A stretch of 13,696 bases of DNA from Flavobacteriaceae bacterium. Lineage in GTDB: Bacteria; Bacteroidota; Bacteroidia; Flavobacteriales; Flavobacteriaceae. The notes beneath the pieces are model-generated. The model ran no database searches. It was given only the letters and a program-made list of their open reading frames with translations, and was not told the DNA's origin. The stretch's first letter is position 1. Each line of letters opens with the position of its first letter. Positions 1 to 6,538 of the stretch are shown piece by piece. The position numbers and the translations under genes were made by a program. The stretch lies in NCBI GenBank assembly GCA_013042825.1, contig JABDPL010000087.1, forward strand, positions 1-13,696. The letters run 5' to 3'.

Positions 1-2071
1 AGTTACCATAACCCAGGCCTTCCTGGTTACCGGTAATACCCCATCCCAGTCGCAACTTAAGCGTTGATACGTTCTCACCGATGAAATCTTCTTCGTTGAT
101 CTTCCAGGCGAATGCTGCAGATGGGAATATACCATACTGATTGTCACCACCAAAACGGGATGAGCCATCGGCACGAACCGTAGCTGTAAACAGATATTTA
201 TTTTTTATCGAATAATTGACCCTTGCAAAGAAGGACTGTAATTCATCGGTAAAATCGGATGTGTCTGCAAACAACGACCGGGTTCTCAAACCGGGTATCA
301 GGCTGAGATTATCTGTAACAACTTCTGGAAACAATCTGTTAACAAAAATACCACCCGTATTGGCAGCATATCCATATTGCTGATAAGATCCGGAGATAGC
401 ATTTTCTACGGTATTGGCAGTCTGTTCCAACTGCTCATTCATTTCATTAAGATCGGTGGTAAAGAATCCCCATCCTGTAACTGTTCGACTCTTCCGGCTA
501 AAATCCTGGAAGGAATACCCGATAAGGGCATCAAGTATGTGATCGTTATCAAATGTCTTTTTATAATTTAACGTAGCTTCAAGAAGCCTGTTCTCTATTT
601 CGGTCTCAACAATTCCGGCCTGACCATTTCCAAATGTACCCTGGTCAAAAACTCTAGCTAATGAAGAGGAACCAGAAAAATTATCTGCCTCTGAATAGTC
701 ATAACCTACATTGACTTTTCCGGTTAGTCCTTCAACAAAGTCATACTCTGCAGAGAAATTAGCCAGATATCTGCTGGTGTTCGTTTCGCTCTCGATATAA
801 GCCAACATGTTTGCAGGGGTTATCAAACCGTTGGTGTTCTCAAAGTCGGGGCCTGTTGGCCAAGTTGGGTTAGCCGTGTAAGCGGCACCCAAAAGGTCAC
901 CCCTAAAACCGGCACTACCGGAAAGTGGTGGCGACTCGTCGTTAACTCTTGAGATAGTTCCCTGAAGACTCAGGCGTAACTTATTGTCAAGAAAACGATG
1001 GGAAGCATTGATGCGCCCGGTGATCCGCTCAAGTGAGGAGTTCTCAACAATTCCAAATTGCTTTCCATAACCAAAGGTGGCTCGGACATTGCCATCGCCG
1101 TAATTCCTTGAATAGGACAAGTTTTGATTTTGAGAAGCGGCAGTTCTGAAAATGAAATCCTGCCAGTCGGTATTAAAACCGGCATCACGCTGCGCAGCCG
1201 TTACACCATCCAGAGCGTCTGAAGCGTCAAGGAACTGCCGGCGGTCTAACAGGTCATAGAAATTTGCAGCTTTTGAGATACTCAACGAAGAACTGAAATC
1301 CCAGACACCTTTTCCGGTACCTTTAGTTCCCGATTTGGTAGTAATAATAACAACACCGTTCGCACCACGAGATCCGTAGATCGCGGTAGCCGATGCATCT
1401 TTAAGTATACTGATGCTGGCAATATCGCTAGGATTCAAGAAGGCCAATGGATTTTTGGCAGCTCTGGTACCAAAACCAACGTTTACACCTTCACCGGCAG
1501 TATCATCACCTGCCAATGGCACACCATCGACAACAAAAAGCGGGTTGTTGTTCGATCGTACGGAGTTCGTCCCACGAATCCTGATGGCAATACCAGCTCC
1601 GGGCTCACCACTGTTCTGTGAGATCTGTACCCCGGCGGTCTTACCTTGAATCAACTGTTCCGGGGATGCAATAACCCCACGGTTAAAATCTTCTGCGGTC
1701 ACCGCAGAAACCGAACCGGTTGCGTCCTTTACGGTAGTTGTACCGTAACCGATAACAACCACTTCATCTAGTGTGGTTGCATCTTCTTCTAAAACGACAT
1801 CAATGGTCGCCTGACCCGTGTAAGTGATTTCCTGGGAGGCATAACCGATAAAACTGAAAACCAGGACATCTCCCGAATTCAAATTTGAAAGGGTGTAATT
1901 ACCATCGAAATCAGTCTGAGTTCCGTTAGTAGTTCCTTGAACAAGAACATTTACACCAGGTAGCGGTCCAGTAGCATCAGAAACAACTCCTGAAACGGAT
2001 TGCGCGTAGATGAAACTTCCGAAAAGTAACAAAACCGGAAGAATCAACTTCTTGAGTAATTTGTTTTTCAT
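1..2071 (-). CDS. SusC/RagA-family TonB-linked outer-membrane transporter, N-terminal 690 residues (runs off the left edge)
   Basis: This gene encodes a TonB-dependent outer-membrane transporter of the SusC/RagA family, which imports glycans or peptides with a SusD-type lipoprotein. Reading from the ATG whose complement is at 2069-2071, there is a signal peptide (residues 1-23, cleavage near IYA-Q). A carboxypeptidase-regulatory-like domain follows (about 25-95, with PLPGVNVLVQGT and DFDGNYTL). Next come the family signature LDEVVVIGYG (101-110) and the plug domain (about 115-250, with RIRGTNS, FVVDGVPL, ILKDASATAIYGSRGANGV). The rest is the start of the beta barrel. The frame is open to base 1, and the last part seen contains GITGNQEG, common in this family. 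SusC proteins are usually about 1,000 residues, so roughly a third is missing. A susD partner would be expected beyond the left edge. The LacI-type gene on the other side is the likely regulator. The substrate cannot be inferred. Confidence 0.95.
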   Translation of the reverse strand, partial: MKNKLLKKLILPVLLLFGSFIYAQSVSGVVSDATGPLPGVNVLVQGTTNGTQTDFDGNYTLSNLNSGDVLVFSFIGYASQEITYTGQATIDVVLEEDATTLDEVVVIGYGTTTVKDATGSVSAVTAEDFNRGVIASPEQLIQGKTAGVQISQNSGEPGAGIAIRIRGTNSVRSNNNPLFVVDGVPLAGDDTAGEGVNVGFGTRAAKNPLAFLNPSDIASISILKDASATAIYGSRGANGVVIITTKSGTKGTGKGVWDFSSSLSISKAANFYDLLDRRQFLDASDALDGVTAAQRDAGFNTDWQDFIFRTAASQNQNLSYSRNYGDGNVRATFGYGKQFGIVENSSLERITGRINASHRFLDNKLRLSLQGTISRVNDESPPLSGSAGFRGDLLGAAYTANPTWPTGPDFENTNGLITPANMLAYIESETNTSRYLANFSAEYDFVEGLTGKVNVGYDYSEADNFSGSSSLARVFDQGTFGNGQAGIVETEIENRLLEATLNYKKTFDNDHILDALIGYSFQDFSRKSRTVTGWGFFTTDLNEMNEQLEQTANTVENAISGSYQQYGYAANTGGIFVNRLFPEVVTDNLSLIPGLRTRSLFADTSDFTDELQSFFARVNYSIKNKYLFTATVRADGSSRFGGDNQYGIFPSAAFAWKINEEDFIGENVSTLKLRLGWGITGNQEGLGYGN

Positions 2072-2108
2072 ATGTAATTAGTATTCTGAGTTAATTAATC
2101 TTTGAGTA

Positions 2109-2154
2109 GCAAGATCGGATGAAAATAATCAAATCTTGCGATATATCGAGATTT
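2109..2154. promoter_or_regulatory. Two overlapping, mutually exclusive inverted repeats in the susC leader
   Basis: GCAAGAT (2109-2115) can pair with ATCTTGC (2133-2139). AAATCT (2131-2136) can instead pair with AGATTT (2149-2154), which flanks the perfect palindrome CGATATATCG (2139-2148). The pairs share 2133-2136, so only one can form at a time. They lie 38-83 bases upstream of the susC-like start. They could be alternative hairpins in the leader RNA or overlapping protein sites. I could not assign a susC promoter with confidence, so whether they are transcribed is unknown. Confidence 0.35.
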
Positions 2155-2222
2155 AAGGAGCGAATTTTGTGTTTTTTTAAATGAAACAAAAAGATTCTTT
2201 CAAAAATTCGCACTTTAATCCA

Positions 2223-2236
2223 CGAAATCGTTTTCG
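2223..2236. promoter_or_regulatory. LacI-family operator candidate
   Basis: CGAAATCGTTTTCG is a 14-bp dyad in which six of the seven base pairs match, with a central CG. LacI/GalR proteins typically bind such sites (PurR and CcpA sites share the AAAnCGnTTT core) by inserting a hinge-helix leucine at the central CG. The regulator encoded at 2370-3398 has a leucine at the equivalent place, residue 56. The site lies between the divergent susC-like and lacI-type genes and overlaps the expected -33 region of the latter, so it may control either gene or both. Confidence 0.55.
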
Positions 2237-2252
2237 ATATTTACGTTATTGT

Positions 2253-2260
2253 TAATTTTG
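2253..2260 (+). promoter_or_regulatory. Candidate -7 element for the LacI-type gene
   Basis: TAATTTTG matches the Bacteroidota -7 consensus TAnnTTTG at every fixed base and lies about 110 bases upstream of the regulator's ATG. The -33 region is poor: only a TTTTC run is seen near 2231-2235, inside the operator candidate. If this promoter is used, repressor binding would cover its -33 region, which suggests autoregulation. Confidence 0.4.
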
Positions 2261-2369
2261 ACGCCCCTAAAATAGGATAATGATAATGAAATTACAATAA
2301 TTTTACGAAAAGATCGTGCTGCAAGGGGTTCGCACGCTTTCAATTCACCCTTTAATCATATAGCATCTT

Positions 2370-3398
2370 ATGGCGAATGTGACCTTAAAAAGAATAGCCG
2401 AACAACTTGGACTGTCGACTGCAACCGTATCGAAAGCACTCAAAAATTACTCGGATATCAGTGATGAGACCAAGCGCAAAGTGAGAGCATTGGCCGAAGA
2501 ACTCAACTATAAACCGAATTCATTTGCACAGAGTTTGCGCAATCGTGAATCGAGGATCATCGGCTTGATCACACCTGAAATCGTTCATCATTTTTTTTCA
2601 AACATAATTAAAGGTGTAATCGATGCTGCAGAAAAGTCCGGTTATTTGGTGATTACCCTGCGGTCAGGTGAATCCTATGAAACAGAAAAGAGGCAGCTCC
2701 GATTATTAAGAGACAAGAATGTGGATGGCATTCTGATATCGCTTTCAGATAAAACGATCAATTACAATCACATTACAGAACTTATAAAAGATGGTACCCC
2801 GGTGGTCTTATACGACAAAATATCGAAACTAATCAATTGTCCCAAAGTCATAATAAACGACCGTATGGCAGCATACCATGCTACCAAACATTTGATCGAC
2901 TCGGGATGCTGTGCGATTGCTCATATCAGAGGCCCTCTGAGACCGCAAACAACTATCGACCGGTTCATGGGATATAAAAAAGCGCTGGCCGATCACGGGA
3001 TAGAATTTTGCGAAGACCTGGTGTTCGAAACATCGCATTTGTCATTTGAGGATGGTTATGAAATAGCGGGTGAAATAATTAAATGCCCAATCAAGATCGA
3101 CGGAATTTTTGCCTTTACCGACCTGTTGGCGGCGGGAGCACTCCACAAACTGAAAGAAAACCAAATAGCTATTCCTGACGAGATTTCCATTATCGGTTTT
3201 AGTAACTGGTTTCTATCCAGTATAACATCCCCGGCATTATCTACAGTTGATCAGCCCGGATATCTGATGGGCCAGAAGGCATTTGAATTGCTTTTGAAGG
3301 ATATTGAAAATAAAAAGCAAGGCCGACCTTCAACTGCTGAAATAATCGAGATCCCCACTCAAATTATTCCCAGGGATTCCACCCGGCCGGGAAGGTGA
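2370..3398 (+). CDS. LacI/GalR-family transcriptional regulator
   Basis: A 342-residue sugar-responsive DNA-binding regulator of usual LacI-family length. The N-terminal helix-turn-helix is at residues 4-24 (VTLKRIAEQLGL, STATVSKAL). The hinge helix follows at about 50-58 (NSFAQSLRN), with Leu56 in the operator-intercalating position. The periplasmic-binding-protein-like ligand domain runs from about 62 to 333, with IIGLITPE, VDGILISL, IAHIRGP, DRFMGYKKAL and STVDQPGYLMG. Family members bind operators as dimers and change affinity when a sugar or sugar phosphate binds. The gene is divergent from the susC-like gene, a usual arrangement for flavobacterial polysaccharide-utilisation loci, so it probably controls that locus. 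Whether it represses or activates, and its ligand, cannot be read from sequence. The ATG at 2370 places the HTH at the expected distance from the N-terminus. Confidence 0.93.
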   Translation: MANVTLKRIAEQLGLSTATVSKALKNYSDISDETKRKVRALAEELNYKPNSFAQSLRNRESRIIGLITPEIVHHFFSNIIKGVIDAAEKSGYLVITLRSGESYETEKRQLRLLRDKNVDGILISLSDKTINYNHITELIKDGTPVVLYDKISKLINCPKVIINDRMAAYHATKHLIDSGCCAIAHIRGPLRPQTTIDRFMGYKKALADHGIEFCEDLVFETSHLSFEDGYEIAGEIIKCPIKIDGIFAFTDLLAAGALHKLKENQIAIPDEISIIGFSNWFLSSITSPALSTVDQPGYLMGQKAFELLLKDIENKKQGRPSTAEIIEIPTQIIPRDSTRPGR

Positions 3399-3632
3399 TC
3401 TGTCCGGATTTCAACTGAAGCAACCAGCTTGTTATAGAATGAATAATACCTTGACTGAAACAATAAGAAATTATTATTTCTGCATCAAGCCTGCCGGAAT
3501 TACAATTTTTATTCTTAATATTCGTTGATTTTCTATGCGTTAAAGCATGTTAGGCCCCTTGAATCTATTCACAATTGAGTGCATTTAATCGATGATTTTT
3601 GCATTTCAAGGATTTTTTTTTGATGGATTTGT

Positions 3633-3662
3633 TTTGAGAACATGCTTTTTTTCATACTTTTA
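3633..3662 (+). promoter_or_regulatory. Candidate promoter for the small PID-type gene
   Basis: TTTG (3633-3636), an 18-base spacer and TACTTTTA (3655-3662, seven of eight bases of TAnnTTTG) form a possible Bacteroidota promoter. Transcription would start near 3668-3672. This argues against the upstream ATG at 3642, which lies in the spacer, and would leave a very short leader before the ATG at 3672. Between the regulator's stop codon at 3398 and this site I see no gene and no convincing terminator, only a weak 6-bp hairpin at 3466-3481 without a T-tract. Confidence 0.35.
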
Positions 3663-3671
3663 CAGCCATTA

Positions 3672-3875
3672 ATGAAGATAATCACCAATATGATCTTAGC
3701 CTCAAACTTATTTTCATTGACATCCATGATTGCGTTGGTACAGGATAATCCACCGCCCCCGATGCCGCCTCCACCTCCGGGGTTGCCTATTGATGGTCCT
3801 GTCCTGATCCTCCTGATCCTCGGATTGTTATATGGCGTTTACAAAATTTTGGAACTTCGGCAATCGAAGCTTTAG
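3672..3875 (+). CDS. Small proline-rich membrane protein with a PID-type C-terminal sorting-like tail
   Basis: A 67-residue protein read from the ATG at 3672. The N-terminus (MKIITNMILASNLF to VQD) looks like a signal peptide. A proline run follows (NPPPPMPPPPPG), then LPIDG, one hydrophobic segment (PVLILLILGLLYGVY) and a short basic tail ending LRQSKL. The layout signal peptide - Pro-rich - PID - membrane helix - basic end matches small flavobacterial proteins that I recall being described as carrying a PID-CTERM sorting signal. The assignment to that family rests on pattern and memory only. The ORF can start at 3642 (77 residues), but this would add a hydrophobic stretch before Lys and lies inside a candidate promoter. 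Its stop codon overlaps that of ribE by four bases on the opposite strand. The function is not known. Confidence 0.65.
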   Translation: MKIITNMILASNLFSLTSMIALVQDNPPPPMPPPPPGLPIDGPVLILLILGLLYGVYKILELRQSKL

Positions 3876-4462
3876 GATTGTTCCTGGAGTAAGCGCGCTA
3901 CATATTTTCCTATAACATCAAATTCCAGATTTACGACGGTACCTTCTGCGATGAATTTAAAGTTGGTATGTTCATATGTATATGGAATGATAGCTACACT
4001 AAAACCATCGGTATTCGAATCCACAACGGTGAGGCTAACGCCGTTAACAGTAATTGAGCCTTTAGGGATAGTGATATTGCCGACATCAGGATCGAAGGTG
4101 AATCCATACACCCAACTTCCATCGAGAGTCTTTACCGACCGGCATACGGCTGTCTGATCGACATGGCCCTGAACGATGTGCCCGTCAAGCCTGTCACCAA
4201 CTCTCATCCCCCGTTCCAGATTAACGGGATCACCAATTTCCAGGCCCCCGAGGTTCGACCGGTTAAGCGTTTCCTGAATGGCCGTAACTTTATACGTGTC
4301 GCCATCTTTTGCCACTACAGTGAGGCAAACACCATTGTGCGAAACACTTTGATCAACCGATAATTCCGTAACAAAGCTGCATTCTATACCTATTTGAACA
4401 TTGTCTCCATCCTTCTCCAGGCTTGTGACTTTCCCCATTTCTTCAATTATACCCGTAAACAT
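3872..4462 (-). CDS. ribE: Riboflavin synthase, alpha chain
   Basis: Riboflavin synthase converts two molecules of 6,7-dimethyl-8-ribityllumazine into riboflavin and a pyrimidinedione, the last step of vitamin B2 synthesis, in the cytosol as a homotrimer. The 196-residue product is of normal length and has the two tandem lumazine-binding domains. The first (about 1-93) starts with the diagnostic MFTGIIEE and has SVSHNGVCLTV (39-49). The second (about 94-190) has GHIVQGHVD (94-102) and SITVNGVSLTV (136-146), and ends FDVIGKYVARLL. The ATG at 4462 gives the invariant N-terminus, so the start is secure. The gene is divergent from pdxA across a very short gap and converges on the small PID-type gene. 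No FMN-riboswitch-like leader is possible in the 64 bases to the pdxA start. The gene is also called ribC in some species. Confidence 0.96.
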   Translation of the reverse strand: MFTGIIEEMGKVTSLEKDGDNVQIGIECSFVTELSVDQSVSHNGVCLTVVAKDGDTYKVTAIQETLNRSNLGGLEIGDPVNLERGMRVGDRLDGHIVQGHVDQTAVCRSVKTLDGSWVYGFTFDPDVGNITIPKGSITVNGVSLTVVDSNTDGFSVAIIPYTYEHTNFKFIAEGTVVNLEFDVIGKYVARLLQEQS

Positions 4463-4483
4463 GTAAATCTGGCTTATTATGGT

Positions 4484-4504
4484 TAAATTTGCATCGCAAA
4501 ATTA
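4484..4504. promoter_or_regulatory. Opposed -7 elements forming one 21-bp dyad between ribE and pdxA
   Basis: On the plus strand TAAATTTG (4484-4491) is a perfect TAnnTTTG match facing pdxA. On the minus strand TAATTTTG (complement of 4497-4504) is a perfect match facing ribE. Together they form a dyad of nine pairs with one mismatch around a three-base centre. Neither has a clear -33 TTTG at 19-21 bases. The predicted start sites would make the two transcripts overlap at their 5' ends. The pdxA element also supports the pdxA start at 4527 over the in-frame ATG at 4479. Confidence 0.55.
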
Positions 4505-4526
4505 CGAACAAAAGCACTCCCATAAT

Positions 4527-5564
4527 ATGCAAAAGAAAGAAAAATTAGTTGTTGGAATTTCGGTTGGGGATTTAAATGGAATCGGGGGAGAATTAATAAT
4601 CAAAACTTTCGAAGATCAAAGGTTTTTAGACTTCTGCACACCGATAATATTTGCCTCGTCAAAGTATCTCTCTTTTATGAAGAAACACTTTGAAAGCGAC
4701 CTAAGGTTTAATGTCATTCATAAGTTGCAGGATAAGGTTCACGGCAAGTTAAATGTGTTTAATGTTTGGAAAGAGCCGGTAAAAATCGAATTCGGGCTTG
4801 AGAATTCCGAAAGTGGCAAATATGCCCTGCGCTCATTCAAGTCAGCTACCAGGGCTTTGAAAGAGAAGGCCGTTGATGTGCTGGTCACAGCCCCTATCCA
4901 CAAGCATAACATTCAATCGGAACAATTCAAATTCCCCGGACATACCGATTATCTGGATCAGGAACTCGAGGGACAAAGTCTGATGTTTATGGTTACCGAT
5001 GAATTAAAGGTGGGCCTGGTAACCGATCATATTCCGGTGAAAGATATCGCCGAACATATCACCGAAGACCTCCTTAGGGAAAAAGTTGAGATCATCCACA
5101 GTAGCCTGATGATGGATTTTGGGATAAGAAAACCTAAAATTGCTGTTTTGGGCATAAATCCGCATACAGGAGATAATGGTGTAATAGGCCAGGAGGACGA
5201 TGAAGTTTTAAAACCTGCACTCAAAGCCATACGCGATGAAGGAAAACTGGTTTTCGGGCCCTATTCAGCCGATAGTTTTTTCGGCTCAGACACCTTTAAA
5301 AACTTCGATGCTGTCCTGGCTATGTATCACGATCAGGGATTGATTCCTTTTAAAACCTTATCCTTTGGCAGGGGTGTGAACTTTACGGCAGGTCTGAACC
5401 GGATACGAACATCTCCCGACCATGGAACCGCGTTCGAGATAGCCGGAAAAGGCAAAGCCGATAATAACTCATTCATGGAGGCTATCTTTACAGCTATAAA
5501 GATTTTCAGGAACAGGGAAATGTACCTTGAACTCACAAAAGATCCCCTGAAAAAAAAGGCCTGA
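4527..5564 (+). CDS. pdxA: 4-hydroxythreonine-4-phosphate dehydrogenase
   Basis: PdxA oxidises 4-phosphohydroxy-L-threonine with NAD to a product that decarboxylates to 3-amino-1-hydroxyacetone phosphate, the substrate of PdxJ in pyridoxal-phosphate synthesis. It is a cytosolic homodimer that uses a divalent metal. The 345-residue product is of usual length (about 330-350). Seen are GISVGDLNGIG near the N-terminus, the substrate-binding GHT (138-140), and the three metal-ligand histidines: H168 in TDHIPV, H213 in GINPHTGDNG and H268 in MYHDQGL. SPDHGTAFEIAGKG (296-309) follows. The ORF can be extended to 4479, but the ATG at 4527 is preferred. It gives the family-typical N-terminus, lies downstream of a perfect -7 element, and removes a 16-residue extension (SQNYEQKHSHN) with no counterpart I recall. 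The gene is followed after 79 bases by the DUF177 gene with its own promoter. Confidence 0.95.
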   Translation: MQKKEKLVVGISVGDLNGIGGELIIKTFEDQRFLDFCTPIIFASSKYLSFMKKHFESDLRFNVIHKLQDKVHGKLNVFNVWKEPVKIEFGLENSESGKYALRSFKSATRALKEKAVDVLVTAPIHKHNIQSEQFKFPGHTDYLDQELEGQSLMFMVTDELKVGLVTDHIPVKDIAEHITEDLLREKVEIIHSSLMMDFGIRKPKIAVLGINPHTGDNGVIGQEDDEVLKPALKAIRDEGKLVFGPYSADSFFGSDTFKNFDAVLAMYHDQGLIPFKTLSFGRGVNFTAGLNRIRTSPDHGTAFEIAGKGKADNNSFMEAIFTAIKIFRNREMYLELTKDPLKKKA

Positions 5565-5613
5565 CCGGTATCCAAAAAACCTCCTGAATAGAAAAAAGGT
5601 AAATATTATTTTA

Positions 5614-5621
5614 TATATTTG
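5614..5621 (+). promoter_or_regulatory. -7 element of the DUF177-rpmF promoter
   Basis: TATATTTG, in the context TTATATATTTGCAC, matches TAnnTTTG exactly and lies 22 bases before the DUF177 ATG. This gives a short leader typical of a Bacteroidota ribosomal-protein promoter. I see no good -33 TTTG upstream. No strong terminator separates it from pdxA, so read-through from pdxA is also possible. Confidence 0.6.
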
Positions 5622-5643
5622 CACGCTCAAAACTACGGTCATC

Positions 5644-6177
5644 ATGAAGAAATTGAAAGCGTACGACATTCAATTTATCGGATTAAAGCAAGGCCGACAC
5701 AGTTTTGAATACGAGATTAATAATTCGTTCTTTGAGCATTTTGATTTTGATGAGTTCAACGATTCAGATGTAAACATAAAAGTTGATCTGGATAAAAAGT
5801 CAACCTTACTGGAACTGGAATTAAGCGCTAAGGGAGCGGTAAATGTTAATTGCGACCTGACCAATGAACCTTATGACCAGCCTATTGAGAACAAACTTTT
5901 CCTGGTCGTTAAGTTTGGCGATGAGTATTATGATGATTTTGAAGAAATTCTGGTCTTGCCTCATGGTTCTCACGAACTTGACCTGGCACAATATATATAT
6001 GAACTCATTGTGCTTGCTGTTCCCACAAAACGGGTACATCCCGGAGTGGAAGACGGCACGCTGAAATCGGAAATGCTTGATAAGTTGCACGAGCTAAGCC
6101 CCAAAGGCATAGATGATAAGACTGACGAAATAGACCCTCGTTGGAACACATTAAAAAAATTATTAACGGATAAATAG
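5644..6177 (+). CDS. DUF177 (YceD-family) protein
   Basis: This is a 177-residue member of the DUF177/YceD family, whose gene sits directly before rpmF in most bacteria. Its role is not settled; in some organisms it has been linked to 23S rRNA accumulation or ribosome assembly. Seen are an N-terminal beta-rich half with VNVNCDLTNEPYDQPI (79-94), an acidic middle (DEYYDDFEEI), and the conserved block DLAQYIYELIVLAVPTKRVHPG. The C-terminus DPRWNTLKKL is typical of Bacteroidota members. Only one cysteine is present where many homologues have a CxxC pair, so a zinc-ribbon role is unlikely here. The stop codon is nine bases before rpmF, which indicates one transcript. The ATG at 5644 follows a strong -7 element at a sensible distance and needs no alternative. 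Confidence 0.9.
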   Translation: MKKLKAYDIQFIGLKQGRHSFEYEINNSFFEHFDFDEFNDSDVNIKVDLDKKSTLLELELSAKGAVNVNCDLTNEPYDQPIENKLFLVVKFGDEYYDDFEEILVLPHGSHELDLAQYIYELIVLAVPTKRVHPGVEDGTLKSEMLDKLHELSPKGIDDKTDEIDPRWNTLKKLLTDK

Positions 6178-6186
6178 TTCATAACC

Positions 6187-6387
6187 ATGGCCCATCCTAA
6201 ACGAAAGATTTCAAAAACAAGACGCGATAAAAGGCGTACTCATGTTAAGGCTTCTGTTCCTCAGATAGCGACATGCCCAACAACCGGAGAGGCTCATTTA
6301 TATCACAGGGCGCACTGGCATGAAGGCAAGCTTTATTACAGAGGTCAAGTGGTAATTGATGCCACTCAGGACGAGGATGACGTATAG
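6187..6387 (+). CDS. rpmF: 50S ribosomal protein L32
   Basis: This is large-subunit ribosomal protein L32, 66 residues. The N-terminus MAHPKRKISKTRRDKRRTH is the hallmark of the family, and the core CPTTGEAHLYHRAHW with GKLYYRGQVV is the Bacteroidota form. Only one cysteine remains (Cys29), so the four-cysteine zinc ribbon of zinc-binding L32 proteins is absent. The acidic tail (DATQDEDDV) is usual in this phylum. It is co-transcribed with the DUF177 gene, nine bases upstream, and is followed at once by an intrinsic terminator. That terminator uncouples it from fabH, with which rpmF is co-transcribed in Escherichia coli. Confidence 0.97.
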   Translation: MAHPKRKISKTRRDKRRTHVKASVPQIATCPTTGEAHLYHRAHWHEGKLYYRGQVVIDATQDEDDV

Positions 6388-6408
6388 AAAACTATGCAAG
6401 CATAATAT

Positions 6409-6437
6409 AAAAACGCTCAATATGGAGCGTTTTTTTT
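6409..6437 (+). terminator. Intrinsic terminator after rpmF
   Basis: A perfect 10-bp stem pairs 6409-6418 (AAAAACGCTC) with 6425-6434 (GAGCGTTTTT) around a six-base loop (AATATG). A run of eight T begins inside the right arm and continues to 6437. It lies 21 bases after the rpmF stop codon and ends the DUF177-rpmF transcript. Confidence 0.88.
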
Positions 6438-6481
6438 ATGATAAATTTTTCTAAGAATTAAAAACCATTTAATTTGCATGG

Positions 6482-6515
6482 AATTTGTTCAAAAAAAGCT
6501 TTTTTTGATCAAATT
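6482..6515. promoter_or_regulatory. 34-bp near-perfect palindrome upstream of fabH
   Basis: The two arms, centred between 6498 and 6499, match at 16 of 17 pairs; the only mismatch is 6488/6509. The centre is A7-GC-T7, flanked by TC/GA and then by AATTTG and CAAATT. It lies between the rpmF terminator and fabH, about 50 bases before the fabH ATG, and its right arm holds the only TTTG (6504-6507) that could serve as a -33 element. It could be an operator for a dimeric regulator of fatty-acid genes, a cruciform-prone site, or a second terminator-like hairpin. Its weak A:T stem and the stronger terminator 45 bases upstream make the last less likely. Confidence 0.6.
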
Positions 6516-6538
6516 TTAATGTTTTTCACGCAATTTTG
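6504..6538 (+). promoter_or_regulatory. Candidate promoter for fabH-accB-accC
   Basis: TTTG (6504-6507), a 23-base spacer and CAATTTTG (6531-6538, seven of eight bases of TAnnTTTG) form a possible promoter, with the spacer at the long end of the accepted range. Transcription would start around 6544, inside the dyad at 6539-6561. An alternative element near 6470-6476 (TAATTTG) is one base too short. Confidence 0.35.

Noticed and set aside
377..571. Plus-strand ORF of 64 codons, and others at 970-1188 (-) and 1413-1649 (+)
   Set aside because: They lie inside the susC-like frame, which shows continuous family motifs on the minus strand; these are chance frames opposite or across a real gene.
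3438..3527. ATG-to-stop stretch of 29 codons (begins MNNTLTETIRNYYF) in the gap after the LacI-type gene
   Set aside because: It is short, has no recognisable motif or promoter, and sits in AT-rich DNA where such frames are expected by chance.
4479..4526. Longer N-terminus for pdxA starting at 4479
   Set aside because: It overlaps the -7 element at 4484-4491, so its ATG would be upstream of the predicted transcript start, and it adds residues before the family-typical N-terminus.
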